From: Telmatactis stephensoni
Taxonomy: Eukaryota > Cnidaria > Anthozoa > Actiniaria > Isophelliidae
Length of the DNA: 64,000 nt
Direction: 5' to 3'
Assembly: GCA_029948255.1 (NCBI GenBank)
Contig: JALIZF010001812.1
Coordinates: forward strand, 372,001 to 436,000
The notes below the pieces were generated by a model. The model was not told where the DNA came from. It was given only the letters and a program-made list of their open reading frames with translations, and made no database searches. Below are positions 1-50,030 of this stretch, piece after piece. Numbering within the stretch: the stretch's first letter is position 1; every line of letters starts with the position of its first letter. The position numbers were made by a program, and so were the translations under genes.

Positions 1-317
1 TCTTTCACAAGCACAGCTGCCACAGGCTTCCTAGTCTGATTATCTGTGGATTATGTCTAGTAACGGTCATTTCCAGGTTGAAAGCCAAATATACCCTTTT
101 AGAAATTCTCTCAAAATGACCGATTTTTTCAAACATCATGGCAAATATTGAGTTCAAAAATAAAGATTAATGCTTATTTAAGTCTCGGAACTCAGGGATA
201 GCTTGTTACCTCTTTACCTCATTCCTCTCCTCCCTTCACCCCTATTTGCGTGTTCAAATGGAACGTTCTGGTATACGTCAGGTGGCACATACAGCACAAT
301 CGGAGAACAGTGAAAAC
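1..317. other. No recognisable feature
   Basis: AT-rich sequence with no coding pattern, tRNA-like box or repeat that I can support. Confidence 0.5.
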
Positions 318-675
318 GATAGCCTGGTTTTCACTATCGAAGCAAGACAACGCCAAGGTCGTGTTTTCACTTGTAAAAGTAGCGACGCAAGCATAAACGC
401 TAGCGCAAAAGAACGGAAGGTTTTATTTTTCTTGCGCCGGCTTGTGTCGTCTTTCGGTGTCTTGCGTCGTCGTGCGTCGTCTTTCGTTGTCTTAATTGCG
501 TCGTCTTGCGTCGTCTTTCGTTGTCTTGCGTCGTCTTGCATCGTCTTACTTCGTCTTGCGTTGTCTTGCGTTGTCTTGCGTCGTCTTGCCTGCGTAGTGT
601 TGAGTCATCGTGCGTGGTCTTGCGTGGTTTTCCGTTGTCTTGCGTCGTCTTGCGTCGTTAGCGTGAACCAGGCAT
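318..675. mobile_element. Foldback element (CTGGTTTTCAC family) with internal 10-bp minisatellite
   Basis: The outer parts read TAGCCTGGTTTTCACTAT on the left and GCGTGAACCAGGCA on the right in inverted orientation, and inside are GACGCAAGCATAAACGCTAGCG-like pieces of the family also seen at 26925-27065 and 40551-40720. Between about 430 and 660 a unit close to CTTGCGTCGT repeats about 20 times. The repeat keeps long frames open on both strands (189 and 87 codons), which are rejected as genes. Confidence 0.55.
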
Positions 676-1282
676 TATGTCGTGTTTTATCCCACACCAT
701 AGGAAATGCAGCCAATCAGAAAGCAGGAAAGCCGTTGTATACTCGGCGGTACTCAACTGTCTCTTCCCATGAGACATTGCATTATTTGCTGTATTTTCTA
801 TATTTGTGGGCTTAGTGTAGGATAAAATAATTGTATGTATTTGCTACCTGACGCATAAATTCAAATCAAAGCGATTTGAATTCATGCTACGGGCACAAAT
901 TCTAATGTAATTCAGGAATTTTGTAAGAAATGGCTTCCAATTAAACAAGTATTTAAGAGTAAATAAAAATATTATCACTTGCGAGAAAAAATGTCCTGAT
1001 ATTCGAAAAAATAAAAAAATAGGAAAAAACGTCCAGACATTCGAAAAAAGAAAAGGAAAAAAAAGAAAGAAATTTGTAATGTCTAGAAACGCACCCCACA
1101 GAAACAATGCAGTGAGATATATGAATAATTATAATTAAAAATAAAAAATGAAAATGAAATTTATCAGAAAAAATATTCAAAAACACCAAACATTTAAAAA
1201 CAAGTTCAAAAAGATGTAATTTTAACTTAAAGCTTGGGAAAGAAACGGAAAAAATGAAGAAAAAAGAAGTCAGAAAAGAACC

Positions 1283-1595
1283 CGGCGTCGACGAGGATCG
1301 AACCTGTAACCCCTTAAAGAGCACCCCCCGGAAATAAAATAACAGACTGAATGAATAACTGTAAAAAGAAAAAAAGAAATTGAAATTTTGGGACGATTCT
1401 CCCGAGACATTCTACGAAGCTGAGACATCGAATCGACTTACGTTACGGATGAAGATTTCGGCCCCATCCACGCTATCCCGGTGCTACATATTACAGTTAT
1501 CTTAGCCCGAAGGCCAGGGAGGGAGACGATATCCAGGACCCTAATCCATACCTTTAGATATCACCTTAGACCGCTGCGCTACCTAGACACTTAAT
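1283..1595 (-). mobile_element. tRNA-derived SINE-like fragments
   Basis: On the minus strand, TAGGTAGCGCAGCGGTCTAA near 1592-1565 resembles a tRNA A box, and GGTTCGATCCTCG near 1306-1294 resembles a B box, but they are too far apart for one tRNA. The stretch looks like two pieces of old SINEs. No intact tRNA fold. Confidence 0.35.
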
Positions 1596-1982
1596 AATTT
1601 TAATGACTAATCGGGATAGTCTATTCGGCGAAGTTTCATTGTAATGCTAATATTCCCCAGGGAAAGAAATGAACCAATCAGAGTTCAGCTATCAAAAAAT
1701 AGCTGTTTTGTAAATAAATAGAAAGAGAAAATAAAAGAATAAGTTTTCAGGAACATCGAGCTTGTCTGCATTGTTTTACTCCATCGATTTGTCCCTGCAA
1801 TTCCCCAGGGAGATAGAAGAACCAATCAAAATCTAGTCGACTGAAGTTCCATGATTATTTTAAGTACAGCAAGCTTCAAGCCGTTACGTACGCTATTACT
1901 TATGGATTTTTATTTCCGTTCCAAAGTGAAATGATCGGCCTCACTGAAGATGTTCAGTTGGAATCCACGTTTCTTATTTCAG

Positions 1983-2023
1983 GAATATCCCTAGAGCGTA
2001 ATCAGATTAAGACATCAGCAAAG
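1983..2023 (+). other. Candidate non-coding 5' UTR exon of the ferlin gene (donor end)
   Basis: A strong donor, AAAG then GTAAGT, lies at 2023/2024 with a possible acceptor TTATTTCAG at 1982. The exon may instead be a first exon starting further left, around 1850-1950. It would join the good acceptor at 4195 upstream of the start codon. This rests on splice-site quality only; no coding content supports it. Confidence 0.3.
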
Positions 2024-2625
2024 GTAAGTTATTTTATAAGTTAAGGTGATTTAAAATTTGGATTGATACTTTTAGCTCATCGTTTCAAAACATAGCTCAT
2101 AGTTGTTTACATGTATGCGTTTGTTCTTCAATATTAACACCAAATTTGTTAGTTACATGGTCGATTTGAGTTTAATTGTGTAAGTAGACGAGAAATTAAA
2201 TTATAACTGATTTCGTCACTAAATGTATCCCCGAAAACTCCACAGAGAATCTCGTAATGCAGGATGTCAAACTCGCGCAAGTTTTTATATTGTCGTATTC
2301 AAAATGTTGGGAAATGTCATTTCTGCCTAGAAACTTAATAACACAAAAAAAGTAAACCTTTTAAATCTTTCATATAGTGCTTTCATTACATGATGAAATC
2401 TTTCAAGTGATTCACAACCGAGCTTTTTCTGGGGCATTGCGCGCGCCTGTTGCAGGGGTTAACACACGATTCTGTTGCGCGCAACATTGCAATAACCTTG
2501 GACTACTTAAATTGTTATGAGTTGGATTTTGGTATTTCAAACCTTAGTGGCTACCATTTCCAGAGCTAACGCACACATTACAGATCGCGCGGAGCTTCAG
2601 TAACGAAAATTCGGACTATATTTCG

Positions 2626-2705
2626 ATGGATGAACAAACAAGAGACGCTAATGAGAAATCTTTTGTTGAAGTTCATCCAAGATGGCTGCCGTGACGTCAC
2701 ATGCA
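2626..2705. repeat. Dispersed 80-bp repeat, copy A
   Basis: From TGGATGAACAAACAAGAG to GTGACGTCACATGCA this matches 16591-16669 with few changes. The inner part is a hairpin (GGATGAAC with GTTCATCC) around AATGAGAAATCTTTTGTTGA. Confidence 0.6.
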
Positions 2706-3744
2706 GCCCAAGAATAGGGGAGGCGCCGACGTTTTTCTAGCATAAAACCAATCTCCAACTTCATTTTGATTGAACAGCTCTTTTTGTCATCATGACATGA
2801 CGTGGCATGGCATGACGGACCAAGGTCAGGCCAGGATGTAAAGCATTCTTCATTCTTTCAGTTTTAATAGCTGAGATCCATGCACAGATAAAATTAACAA
2901 AGGCAAAAACAGAGAGAAAGCCATGCGCACCAATAATTTGCCACACCGCGCGCCCGTGCGCCCGCGCGCCCGCTCGCTGTTTGCTGTGGGTAAGTACTTG
3001 GTGTATGCACAGGGAGCCCAAGCTATACTTCTGAGTGATGTCCTGAAAGAGGAGAAAATGATTTGAAATAAAGTTGAAACCTCTCAAATGTTGTTGTGTA
3101 TTGTTTATTTGGTCTAAAAAAACGATTTTTAAAAAAATCCCCCTCCACAGTAATAATATATGGCATGTGCTAAAATGTTTAAACATACGAATGCTTTGAT
3201 AGCGCGTTCACTTACTTCCAGAACGACCTGAAAACGACTACTTGCGCGCGCCTAAAAAAAGGAATGAGCAAACAGAAAATAAAATGGAGGAATGCTCGTT
3301 CCAGATGTAAAAAAATTACATCCTATTCGACTTATGCGACGGCCTTGCCCAAAGTTATAAAAAGTAGCGAGCTGAAATCAAAGTACTGTCGTCAGTACGG
3401 TTAAAATCTTACGATTGGCTCTAATTCGATAAAAAATAATATTAATTTAGAAGCTTCTATAGTCTTGAAAACGGTACGTGGTCCGTTTCCTATTACGTAA
3501 ACTGCTCTAACGTCGCTGATATGTACGGACCTCGATGCGTTTATTTTCATGGTGCCCAACTTTTTCTTAGCTTCTATCAGGAACCCCTTTATAGTCAGCT
3601 CTATAGTTGTAATGGATAAAAAAATTTTATAAAATATAAAAATAGAATATCGCTAAAAAATTTTCCATTTGTTTGATTTGTCACCCATTTTGTTACTTAA
3701 CTGATGGTAATTTTCATTGATTCATTGATTCCAGTTTTTGATTT

Positions 3745-3952
<208 letters not shown>

Positions 3953-4195
3953 GCTCTTATGGCTGTAAAAAGATATTAAAATACTTTTTGGTTTTGATAA
4001 ATGTGGGACACGCTTTTGCAAACATTTCTACACCCACTCAGCTCCATCGCTAATAAAGGCAAAAATGTAGTGTTTGTGATAATAGACCCAAGCATTCATA
4101 TAAATTTGACTGTCCATTGTTTTCATAAGTTTTACTATCGGTTTTATTTCACCATTTTGTCGGGAACGCCTTTTATACACATTCTGTGGTTTCAG

Positions 4196-4478
4196 ACATA
4201 ACCTCCGGAGCGAAAAATACAGAAGAAACATCTAGAAGATTGCGTGACGCGGTTGAGAAGAAACCGTGACAGATTCCTTTCATAACATCACACTTCGCTA
4301 AGGGTCAGTGGAATTTATTTTGCATGTATTGAGTTACCGAAGGATAGAGCTTAGAGCTCGTACTGGCGTGGCAAGAGGAGTTGGAGCAGAACTCAGCAAA
4401 AGGCGTTGGCAATTCTTGCTTAAATTTACTTTCTCTGAAGCCTTTCGATGAAGTCTTAGCTCCTGCGAAGGTCCAGAA
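4196..4478 (+). other. Probable 5' UTR part of ferlin exon 1
   Basis: A pyrimidine-rich acceptor (GTGGTTTCAG) ends at 4195 and the main ATG is at 4479. The stretch holds two tiny upstream reading frames (ATG near 4325 with 2 codons, ATG near 4448 with 3 codons) and an in-frame stop at 4449-4451, so 4479 is the first usable in-frame methionine. The UTR start is inferred. Confidence 0.4.
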
Positions 4479-42357
<37,879 letters not shown>

Positions 42358-42710
42358 AGTGAAATGTTCTGATTTGTTTATTGATAGTGATTCTCCTAAC
42401 AAGATCAATCATATCCACAACAATCTAAACTTCTGAGAAAATAATTAAAATTTGTCAATGTGTTCCCTTTGTATCTTCTTTCGTGGAGAAGAGCCAAAGG
42501 GAAACTCTGCTCGTAGTACACTCATCGTTCTACGTAAAGTTAAATTTGCACATTAAATACAACTCTTGATCAACGTATGTAACGATGTTACGCACTGTTA
42601 TAATATGACTAAGAGATGCATATAACATTAAAAAATTCAATTGGTGACGTTCAAACCATGATGTACTGTTTTGCCAGTCTATAAAAGAGCGAGTCCGTAA
42701 TAAAAAGTTA
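42358..42710 (+). terminator. Ferlin 3' UTR (copy 1) with candidate polyadenylation signal
   Basis: The stop is followed by AT-rich sequence without further open frame. The best AATAAA is at 42699-42704, about 340 nt after the stop. The same signal is at 56209-56214 in copy 2. Confidence 0.45.
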
Positions 42711-43125
42711 AGTCAGTCCGTCAGTTAAGCTGTATTGGATTTGCGGGCCTACATGTCCGATCGGTCTATCGACTTCAAAGTTTTCGCGCAGTCATGAGCT
42801 AAAGAACGGGTTCTTACGGCCAATTTACGACTAGACCTTTTGGCCCGTAGCTGGATGTATTTGAACAGAAGCGTACCTGGATCGTACGGAGAGCGCGCAG
42901 GCGATTTACGGAAATCTCTCTGCAAACTTTGATCCTTGTGCATGGAGCATCGTAGCAATTGCTGTGTGGGTCAAACCAACGAGATCAAGCGTGCATGTTT
43001 TCTTGCAGATCTAGACGGCAAGCAATCCCACTTTTCTCTGCAATATTCAGTATACGTCCCAAAAACTCGTCTTCACTGAATCTGAAGTGAAACCCGGGCC
43101 TGTTCGCTGTCTACAGATGTGCACA

Positions 43126-43180
43126 TATTGCAAGAGTGCAGGACCGAGGACTCAAGATCATCCCTTGAGGAACACCACAA
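43126..43180 (-). mobile_element. Reverse-transcriptase relic downstream of ferlin copy 1
   Basis: Minus strand reads CGVPQGMILSPRSCTLAIC and then stops, matching the GVPQGSILGP block of non-LTR reverse transcriptases. Counterpart at about 56640-56680 in copy 2. Confidence 0.45.
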
Positions 43181-43555
43181 ATGTTTCGGGTTAAATCAGT
43201 CAGGTCGAGCGTGCATGATTGATTTCAGATCTGCACATACAAGATTTCAAATAAAGGACTTCGGATCAAACAAGGTTATAATAAAAAACGAACATCGACC
43301 TGCTCGCCACTATAGAGCCTTCAGAAGCAGTAGTGGATCCAGGGGGCCTGTGGGGACACCTCCTTTCAGTTGGATCCAATTGAAGAGAAAATTTATTTTA
43401 GAATTAAGAAGGAAAAACAACCTGCTTACGCGCACGATCTGAGACCGGATAAAAGTCGTTTTGAGCGCGCGCATGCCAAAAAAATCTCACTTCCAAAATT
43501 GGTTCTTATAATCTTGATGATGTTCCACCCAGCGGCGGATCTAGACATTTTGAAA

Positions 43556-43612
43556 GGGTAGCTCAGTAGTCAGAGCGTCTTACCAGCAATCGGAAGGTTG
43601 AAGGTCCAGGAT
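43556..43612 (+). mobile_element. tRNA-like SINE head near the end of copy 1
   Basis: GGTAGCTCAGTAGTCAGAGC (A box) and GGTTGAAGGTCC (degenerate B box). No complete cloverleaf. Copy 2 equivalent about 57044-57100. Confidence 0.45.
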
Positions 43613-43851
43613 TCAGGATCCAGGCACAAGATTGCAGACAGTACAGACAGATTTACCCTGGCATTTGTAAATCTGATGGGAATTTATGAATTTTTCCATC
43701 ATATTTAAAAATGCCAGAATGTTAAGATAAATCTCTATGAACCATCTACAGAATACTGCAAAAATATACAATGCATCACAACAGACAGTAATATTATTAT
43801 TTCATAAAAAGTTCTTCATTTTGTGGCCCATTCATAAAATAAATATATCAC

Positions 43852-44111
43852 TTGCGTTCAACTCAAACTATGGACTTTGTCTAGCGTCCACATTTCGCGC
43901 CAGCGCAATCTATGGACCATATACTTTGAAGTCCATAGTTCGCGTCGACGCAAACTGTGGATTGATTCGTGAGTCCACAGATTGCACTTTTGCTAGCGTA
44001 CACAACAGTTTGCATGAACGCGAATTATGGATTTAAAGTACAGTGGTCCATATCTTGCGTTGGCGCGAAATGTGGACGCAAGCAAAGGTCCATAGTTTGA
44101 GTTGAACGCAA
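43852..44111. mobile_element. 260-bp foldback exactly at the duplication junction
   Basis: TTGCGTTCAACTCAAACTAT, GGACTTTGTCTAGCGTCCAC and ATTTCGCGCCAGCGCAA are mirrored on the right (TTGCGTTGGCGCGAAATGTG to GTTTGAGTTGAACGCAA). Arms are about 70 bp. It begins where copy 1 ends; further TGTGGACTTGCGAATCAAT repeats follow to 44190. Confidence 0.85.
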
Positions 44112-44409
44112 TCTGTGGACTTGCGAATCAATCCACAGTTTGCGTCAACGTGAATTATGTGGACTTGCGAATCAATATTTCAGAAGGATTGTCATTATTA
44201 TCTTCAATTAATGCACGACTGTATAATTATATAATCTTGATTCAAAAGAAAACATTGAATAATTGAAAGCGAATATGATGAATCTCATATATATTGCAAA
44301 GTCAGGCATATTTTGTCGCTGGAATAGCATAGCAATAGGCATAGAATCAAATCAAAAATTATTATTATGCTATAAAACATATATTTAAAAAAGTAATCAT
44401 GATAAATTC
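44112..44409. other. Spacer between the junction foldback and copy 2
   Basis: AT-rich, with two more GTGGACTTGCGAATCAAT units at its left end and nothing recognisable beyond. Confidence 0.5.
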
Positions 44410-44544
44410 TTTGAGACGGTATAGGATGTGGCCTTCTTGTTTTTACTGATCAGAGAAAGTTTGGAACAGCATCGACTTTAGTACGGAGATATTTTGCCTT
44501 ATTTCAGTCGTACCTAAAATGGCCCTACACAAGAAGGACTCTAT

Positions 44545-44679
44545 GGCCTACTCCGGGCCCTAAAATCGCCGTAATTTTGGGCGATCGTAGGCGATTTTAG
44601 GCGATTTAAGCAAAATTATCCCCAAAGATGCTCAAAACGTAAGGCGATTTAGAGCGATTTTAGGTCCCGGAATAGGCCT
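44545..44679. mobile_element. 135-bp MITE in copy 2 only
   Basis: Ends GGCCTACTCCGGGCCCTAAA and TTTTAGGTCCCGGAATAGGCC are inverted. ACTCTAT flanks it on both sides (44538-44544, 44680-44686), and copy 1 has the single site near 30297-30303. The interior repeats GGCGATTTTAGG. Confidence 0.85.
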
Positions 44680-45669
44680 ACTCTATGTATTTCACAACAT
44701 TGACTGAAAATGAAAAATGTGTTTTAAAAGGAACCTCCAGAGAAGTTCGATTGGTGGTCTAAATACCACGCTTCCCTTGCTGCACCTGAAGCTGCTCCAG
44801 AGAAATCCAAAAAGGTAAGTCACCTACACTTAAATAAGCAATCCATATACGTCTATTATGAATTGATATGTAGGGTATCGTCTTAGCTTTCGTGATAACT
44901 CGGCTTGTTTATTACATAGTACAAATTATTCGCGCTCGTTATATATTATTGCTTAATTATGAACTTCTGCTATATTTATTAATGTATTTTCATGCACTCA
45001 CGCACCCCAAACTTGTTCACTTGCTGCAATTTGTGGTTTGTAATTAATTGCATGCGCTTAGATCCCACACCAACATACATGGATAAGCACCTTATAATTA
45101 GCACATTATTGATAAAATGTCCATAATTATCACATAAATGTAATGTATTAAATATGACAATGTGATTGCATCTAGAAAACAGGACGTTTGAGGAAAAGAA
45201 AATTATCTCCATCCGTGAGTTGTTTTCGAGTTTTCGTTCTAAGGGTCCTAGTCATGAGACCTGAGGAACACCACAATGTTCAGTTTGCACCGTAAATTGC
45301 ACTTGTTGCACTTTTATGAAATGTGTTGCACGTTGATTGCACTGAGCCGCACGAGCTGATTGTGTTTGGATTCAGCACTGATGTGTCTTATAGTTCTATA
45401 GTTCCACAAGAGAAGCAATAAATAGCTGTTTATAGGATAACTACATGCACTTTTATGAAATGTGTTGCACGTTAATTGCACTGAACTGGACGAGCCTGTA
45501 CTGCTGCACTTTGTCATACCAGTTTGGATGCAGCACTGATATGCCTTCAAGTTCTACAAGAGAAAAAATAACAAGCTGCTTGTAGGATAACTACATTTAT
45601 CGCGAATCTTATCCAATGTGAAATTTGTAAACATTTTAGATGGATCATTACATCCTATCTTGTTTATTC

Positions 45670-45962
45670 GTAATGTATAAAGAACGAGAGAGCGTGTTAT
45701 ATCGGTGGATAAAGATCCGAGCCGAAGGCGAGGATCTTTAGACCCGATATAACACGCTCTCGAGTTCTTTATATTACTTATCAAACGTCTAGTTGTCAAT
45801 TATCATATTGGACCAGAATTTTCCAAGTTTGACTACTTTTGACTTAGAAAATCCAAGTTAAAGTTTATGCAAATACACAAAAATCTTTATCCGATATAAA
45901 GATCTACGTTCCGGTAGTGATTTCCATTGTGTTTTCTAATGAATTATTAATGAGTTTGATAA
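45670..45962. mobile_element. 293-bp insertion with palindrome, copy 2 only
   Basis: Copy 1 is continuous at 31621-31645 (TTATTC then CTGTGTTTAAT). The insertion has a hairpin at its left (AAAGAACGAGAGAGCGTGTT mirrored by AACACGCTCTCGAGTTCTTT) and TTTGATAAC at its right end. Confidence 0.8.
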
Positions 45963-47928
45963 CTGTGTTTAATATTTTGGGTCCTAATACCGAATCTTGA
46001 GGAACACCCAAATTTATATTACGGTTCTTAACCAAAGAAATGTAAAAGTGAAATCAAGCTTTCTTCTCACTAAAATACTGCCCGAACAAAATTAGAAATA
46101 ACTCGGTGCTAATTTGAAACATCTGTAATCAAACCCAGTCTAGAGAGTTCCAAGGAATCTATTTGCCGTTGCTTAACCAATTAACGCATTTTGCAATGTA
46201 ACGCATCGACTAATGTTGTACAATGTTGTCTTTTATTCTTTTTGTTAAGAAAGCTTTTGTTTTCTGTTTTGTTTTATTAAGAAAGATTTTGTTTCTATTT
46301 AAAGCTACTGGCTCTTCTTTCACCTGATGAAGCTGACACCAACAATCATATTGCTAAATACCGAGAAAGGGGATACGACCAATTGACGGTAGGACACAAT
46401 TTTTTTCACTAAAAAGAAAACTTCTTCAGTAAACTTCACTATTGGCAACGTTAGTGGAAGTCTCCTGGAGTGTCTCAAGTGATCTCTGATCAAAATGCAA
46501 CGTCTCGTCTTGAATTCAAAGAATCCAGACGAAAACTTAGTATTCGATGACATATCAGAAAAATATGTAATATTGTAAGGAGAGATCTCAAGACATCTTC
46601 CATGCAATTCTCGCAAGACCTTGTGTGACAATTAACTGTTTTAATTTCTATAACCAAAGGTTTACCAAAGAGAACTTGAAAGGGTCGAGGCATTTGGTGG
46701 TTTCCAAGATGTAATTTCATCATTCCAATTGACCCGTGGTAAAAAGAAGAAGAGAAAGTCAGATGATGATGAGGAACGTCAAAAAGTTGTTGGAGAGTTC
46801 AAGGTTAGCTCATTGAACTTGTTGTTACCTTACATAGGAACTTATCGTAGGGACAGGAACCAGGGTAGTGTCTCCGCTGTATATCATACCTCAGTTCTTT
46901 CTTCATTTACTATAGTAAAGACATCCAATATATTTCTGTACAGCTCAAGCTTACAAACAGGATCCTTCCCCTCCATACATACCAATTTAATGATGGAAGG
47001 AACTTGTCTTCTCTCGTTCCTCTCAGACGTTACGAGTAAATCACTCCGCTATGTCACTATGGTGTGTTTATTTCCCTCGCAACCATGTTTAGCCTCGTTA
47101 CGTAACGCTCTCTGAGTCTCGCTATGAGTGTTGCGTGACTAGACTGAACAAGGCTGCTAGAAAGATAAGATGTAGTCATTTACAGCGAAATCAATGCTCA
47201 TTTTTCTTACTTTCATTTTTCTATATTTTGTTGTCGAAAGGGTTCGTTCCGCATTTATCCAATGCCTGAGCATGAGGGAGGAGAAGCTGATTTACCTGAG
47301 ACAGTGTTCATTAATTTACCTCCTTCTGAACCAATAGAATGCCTTGTTAGGGTTTACATTGTCAGTGTAAGTAAACAAAACGAGTTGTGTGGGTTTTCTG
47401 TGTTAAGGAGACTAAAATGTTGGGTTTTTTTTGTTTGTTGTTGCCAGGCAACTGATCTGCAGCCTCAGGATCCAAGCGGATTGGTAGGTTTTGAACAAGT
47501 CTTTAACATCCTTATCAAGATCATCTTTGCATCATCATTATCATCATCAGTATCATAATGCCACATCGGCATCATCATCAATTGGAATCGTTTACATAAA
47601 GGGCCGTACTCTGCATAGGGACAGGGTACAGTTGTCCCCAAACTAGTTGAACAAGCATGTACGGCCCTGACATAACTCTTATCATCAATCATCATTGCAT
47701 TGAAAGTTTAAAATACAAAATTAATCTCATAAATACCTTTCTTTTTTTTTGTGTTTTTTTTTGTCATCATTAATGATAAGCATCATTATCTGTGCCATCA
47801 TGGATTTGATCATTATGGAATACCAGTTGATCATAATTTAAATATCTTTATATATTGTCCTTCGTCGTCATACTGCTGGTTTTGATCAGTTCAATCATTT
47901 TACAACGTACTTGAGTGTGACAAATTCT

Positions 47929-48420
47929 ATCATCATCACCACTACCACCATCATCCTCATCCTCATCCTCATCCTCATCCTCATCCTCATCCTCATCCTC
48001 ATCCTCATCCTCATCCTCATCCTCATCCTCATCCTCATCCTCATCCTCATCCTCATCCTCATCCTCATCCTCATCCTCCTCCTCCTCCTCCTCATCTTCA
48101 TCCTCCTCCTCCTCCTCTCCTCCTATCCTCCTCCTCCTCCTCCTCCTCCTCCTCCTCCTCATCCTATCCTCCTCCTCCTCCTCCTCCTCCTCCTCCTCCT
48201 CCTCCTCCTCCTCCTCCTCCTCCCCTATCATCCCTCCTATCATCCTCCTCCTCCTCATCCTATCCTCCTCCTATCCTCCTCCTCCTCCGCCTCATCATCA
48301 TCATCCTCATCATAGGCAATCGATCCTCCCTCTTCATCCTCATCATCCTCCATGCATCATTCATCGTCATCATCCATAGCATTCGCATCATCAATCATTA
48401 TTATCATCATCATCGGCCGG
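47929..48420. repeat. Triplet repeat array in intron 45', copy 2
   Basis: Shorter and differently built than in copy 1: about 22 units of CATCCT, then long TCC runs. The two arrays have evolved independently. Confidence 0.95.
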
Positions 48421-49515
48421 TTTTATCATCACATGCACCCGGCATCATTGTTACCACCAATTTCTTCGTGATACAACACCACTGGTCACTACAAATATTC
48501 TCGTATAGACACGCAAATCTAAAAGAGAAACTCATTTTGTTTGGTTTAGGCTGATCCGTACGTAGTTGTCCATCTTGGCAAAAAGAAGTTTGACACCAAA
48601 GAAAACTACAAACCTAACACTTTGAATCCTGTCTTTGGAAAGTAAGTTTATTAACTGTGCACGGATACAATTATAACTTGTTCGCCCCATTCATTAGCAA
48701 GTTATCTGATTCTATAGGTAAATTCATTGGCTGACGAGGGAATCCCACTTTGAATTCACGAGAAAAGCGATATCGCACGAGTCGTAGCAACTTCTATAAA
48801 ATTTTATCTCGTTAGCGCAGTAAAAATGCACTGCCTTGCCTATAGTGCCTATAGTTTGCCTTCTGAATGGTGTGGTCTTGGTTCAAACTCGGCTTCGGCT
48901 GGACTTTTTCCGAGTCATTTCCCTCTTGAAAAAAATTGAATTGCCCATACCCGGTGACAATTCTGTTCAAATAATGTGGTCATTATTGATATCAAATTGT
49001 TTTCTTTATCGTACAGGATGTTTGAGTTCGATACCGTCATTCCGCTACAAAAAGACCTGAAGATTAGCGTCATGGACTACGATCTTCTCAGCCGCGATGA
49101 CTTGATTGGAGAGACGTCGATCGATCTTGAACAGCGGTTGCTTTCTAATCGCTATGCCAAGTGCGGACTCCCTAAGACATACTGCGAGTAAGTCTTCAAT
49201 TATTAAGAACTTTTTCATTATTAACAATGTGTGTGCAATGTCAAGTGTTATGATCAACCTTTGTTGGACCCTTTATAGAAAACTTAATCTATGCTAGTCC
49301 CCCCTCCCCCTCCCTCCCCCAAAAAAGACAAGAACGCGCGAGTGAACACGCAGATACACACACACTTTAGACGACTTAGGTTTTGTAAACGTACTTTAAA
49401 GAGTTAATTAAAAAATTACAAAGATAGGTTTTGCTTCATAGGAACTCGCATAAGGCTCGCAGGCTCCTGTAATATCGTCAACCGAAAGGACTTTGCAACT
49501 GCTTTCCCTATATAT

Positions 49516-49785
49516 CTATTTCAAAAAAGGTTGTCCTCAGTTTTATACCAAGACCGAAATGCGCTGTGGATATCAAATTTCGAGTATTCTTCACAATGTT
49601 TATAAGTAGAAAAGTTGCGGAAAAAGTCTACTTAGATTCAACCTGAGAGGAAACAGAGAACTGATCAACATTAGTAAAGCCTCTTGTTACCCAATTACAA
49701 ATTGTCCATGATGCATTTCAGTCTTGGTATGCAGTATTCACTATGCAGTATGCACCAAAACCAAGGACAACCTTTTTTGAAATAG
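49516..49785. mobile_element. 270-bp MITE with 22-bp perfect ends, copy 2 only
   Basis: CTATTTCAAAAAAGGTTGTC and GACAACCTTTTTTGAAATAG are exact inverted ends. TATAT is duplicated at the target; copy 1 has the empty site CCTATATATACGG near 36342-36354. Confidence 0.9.
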
Positions 49786-49868
49786 GTATATACGGTGTTG
49801 TATATCCCTATTTGAGCGAGGAGTTGTATACCAAATGCTTTTTCACTAAATGTCCTGTTTTGTTTCAG

Positions 49869-50030
49869 TTCTGGACCCAACTCCTGGAGAGATCACAAGA
49901 GGCCCATGGAACTGCTGAAGGAATGGTGTGATAAGTATGACAGGAACTTTAAGTTCTACAAAGGCCGGCAAAGATGGTACACCTGACAGAATTGTGGTCG
50001 CCTATCGTGTCTACCAATTGGATGAGTTTG
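49869..50030 (+). pseudogene. Ferlin exon 48' with 4-nt insertion and premature stop
   Basis: Copy 1 reads AAAGGCAAAGATGG; copy 2 reads AAAGGCCGGCAAAGATGG at about 49960-49977. The exon becomes 162 nt instead of 158. After FKFYKG the frame changes to RQRWYT and stops at TGA 49984-49986, removing the end of C2F, C2G and the membrane anchor. The rest of the exon and both splice sites are unchanged. Confidence 0.9.

Noticed and set aside
246..815. 189-codon plus-strand and 87-codon minus-strand open frames
   Set aside because: Both run through a 10-bp tandem repeat; composition (Val/Leu/Ser/Cys or Asp/Lys/Arg runs) is that of a repeat and no family is recognisable.
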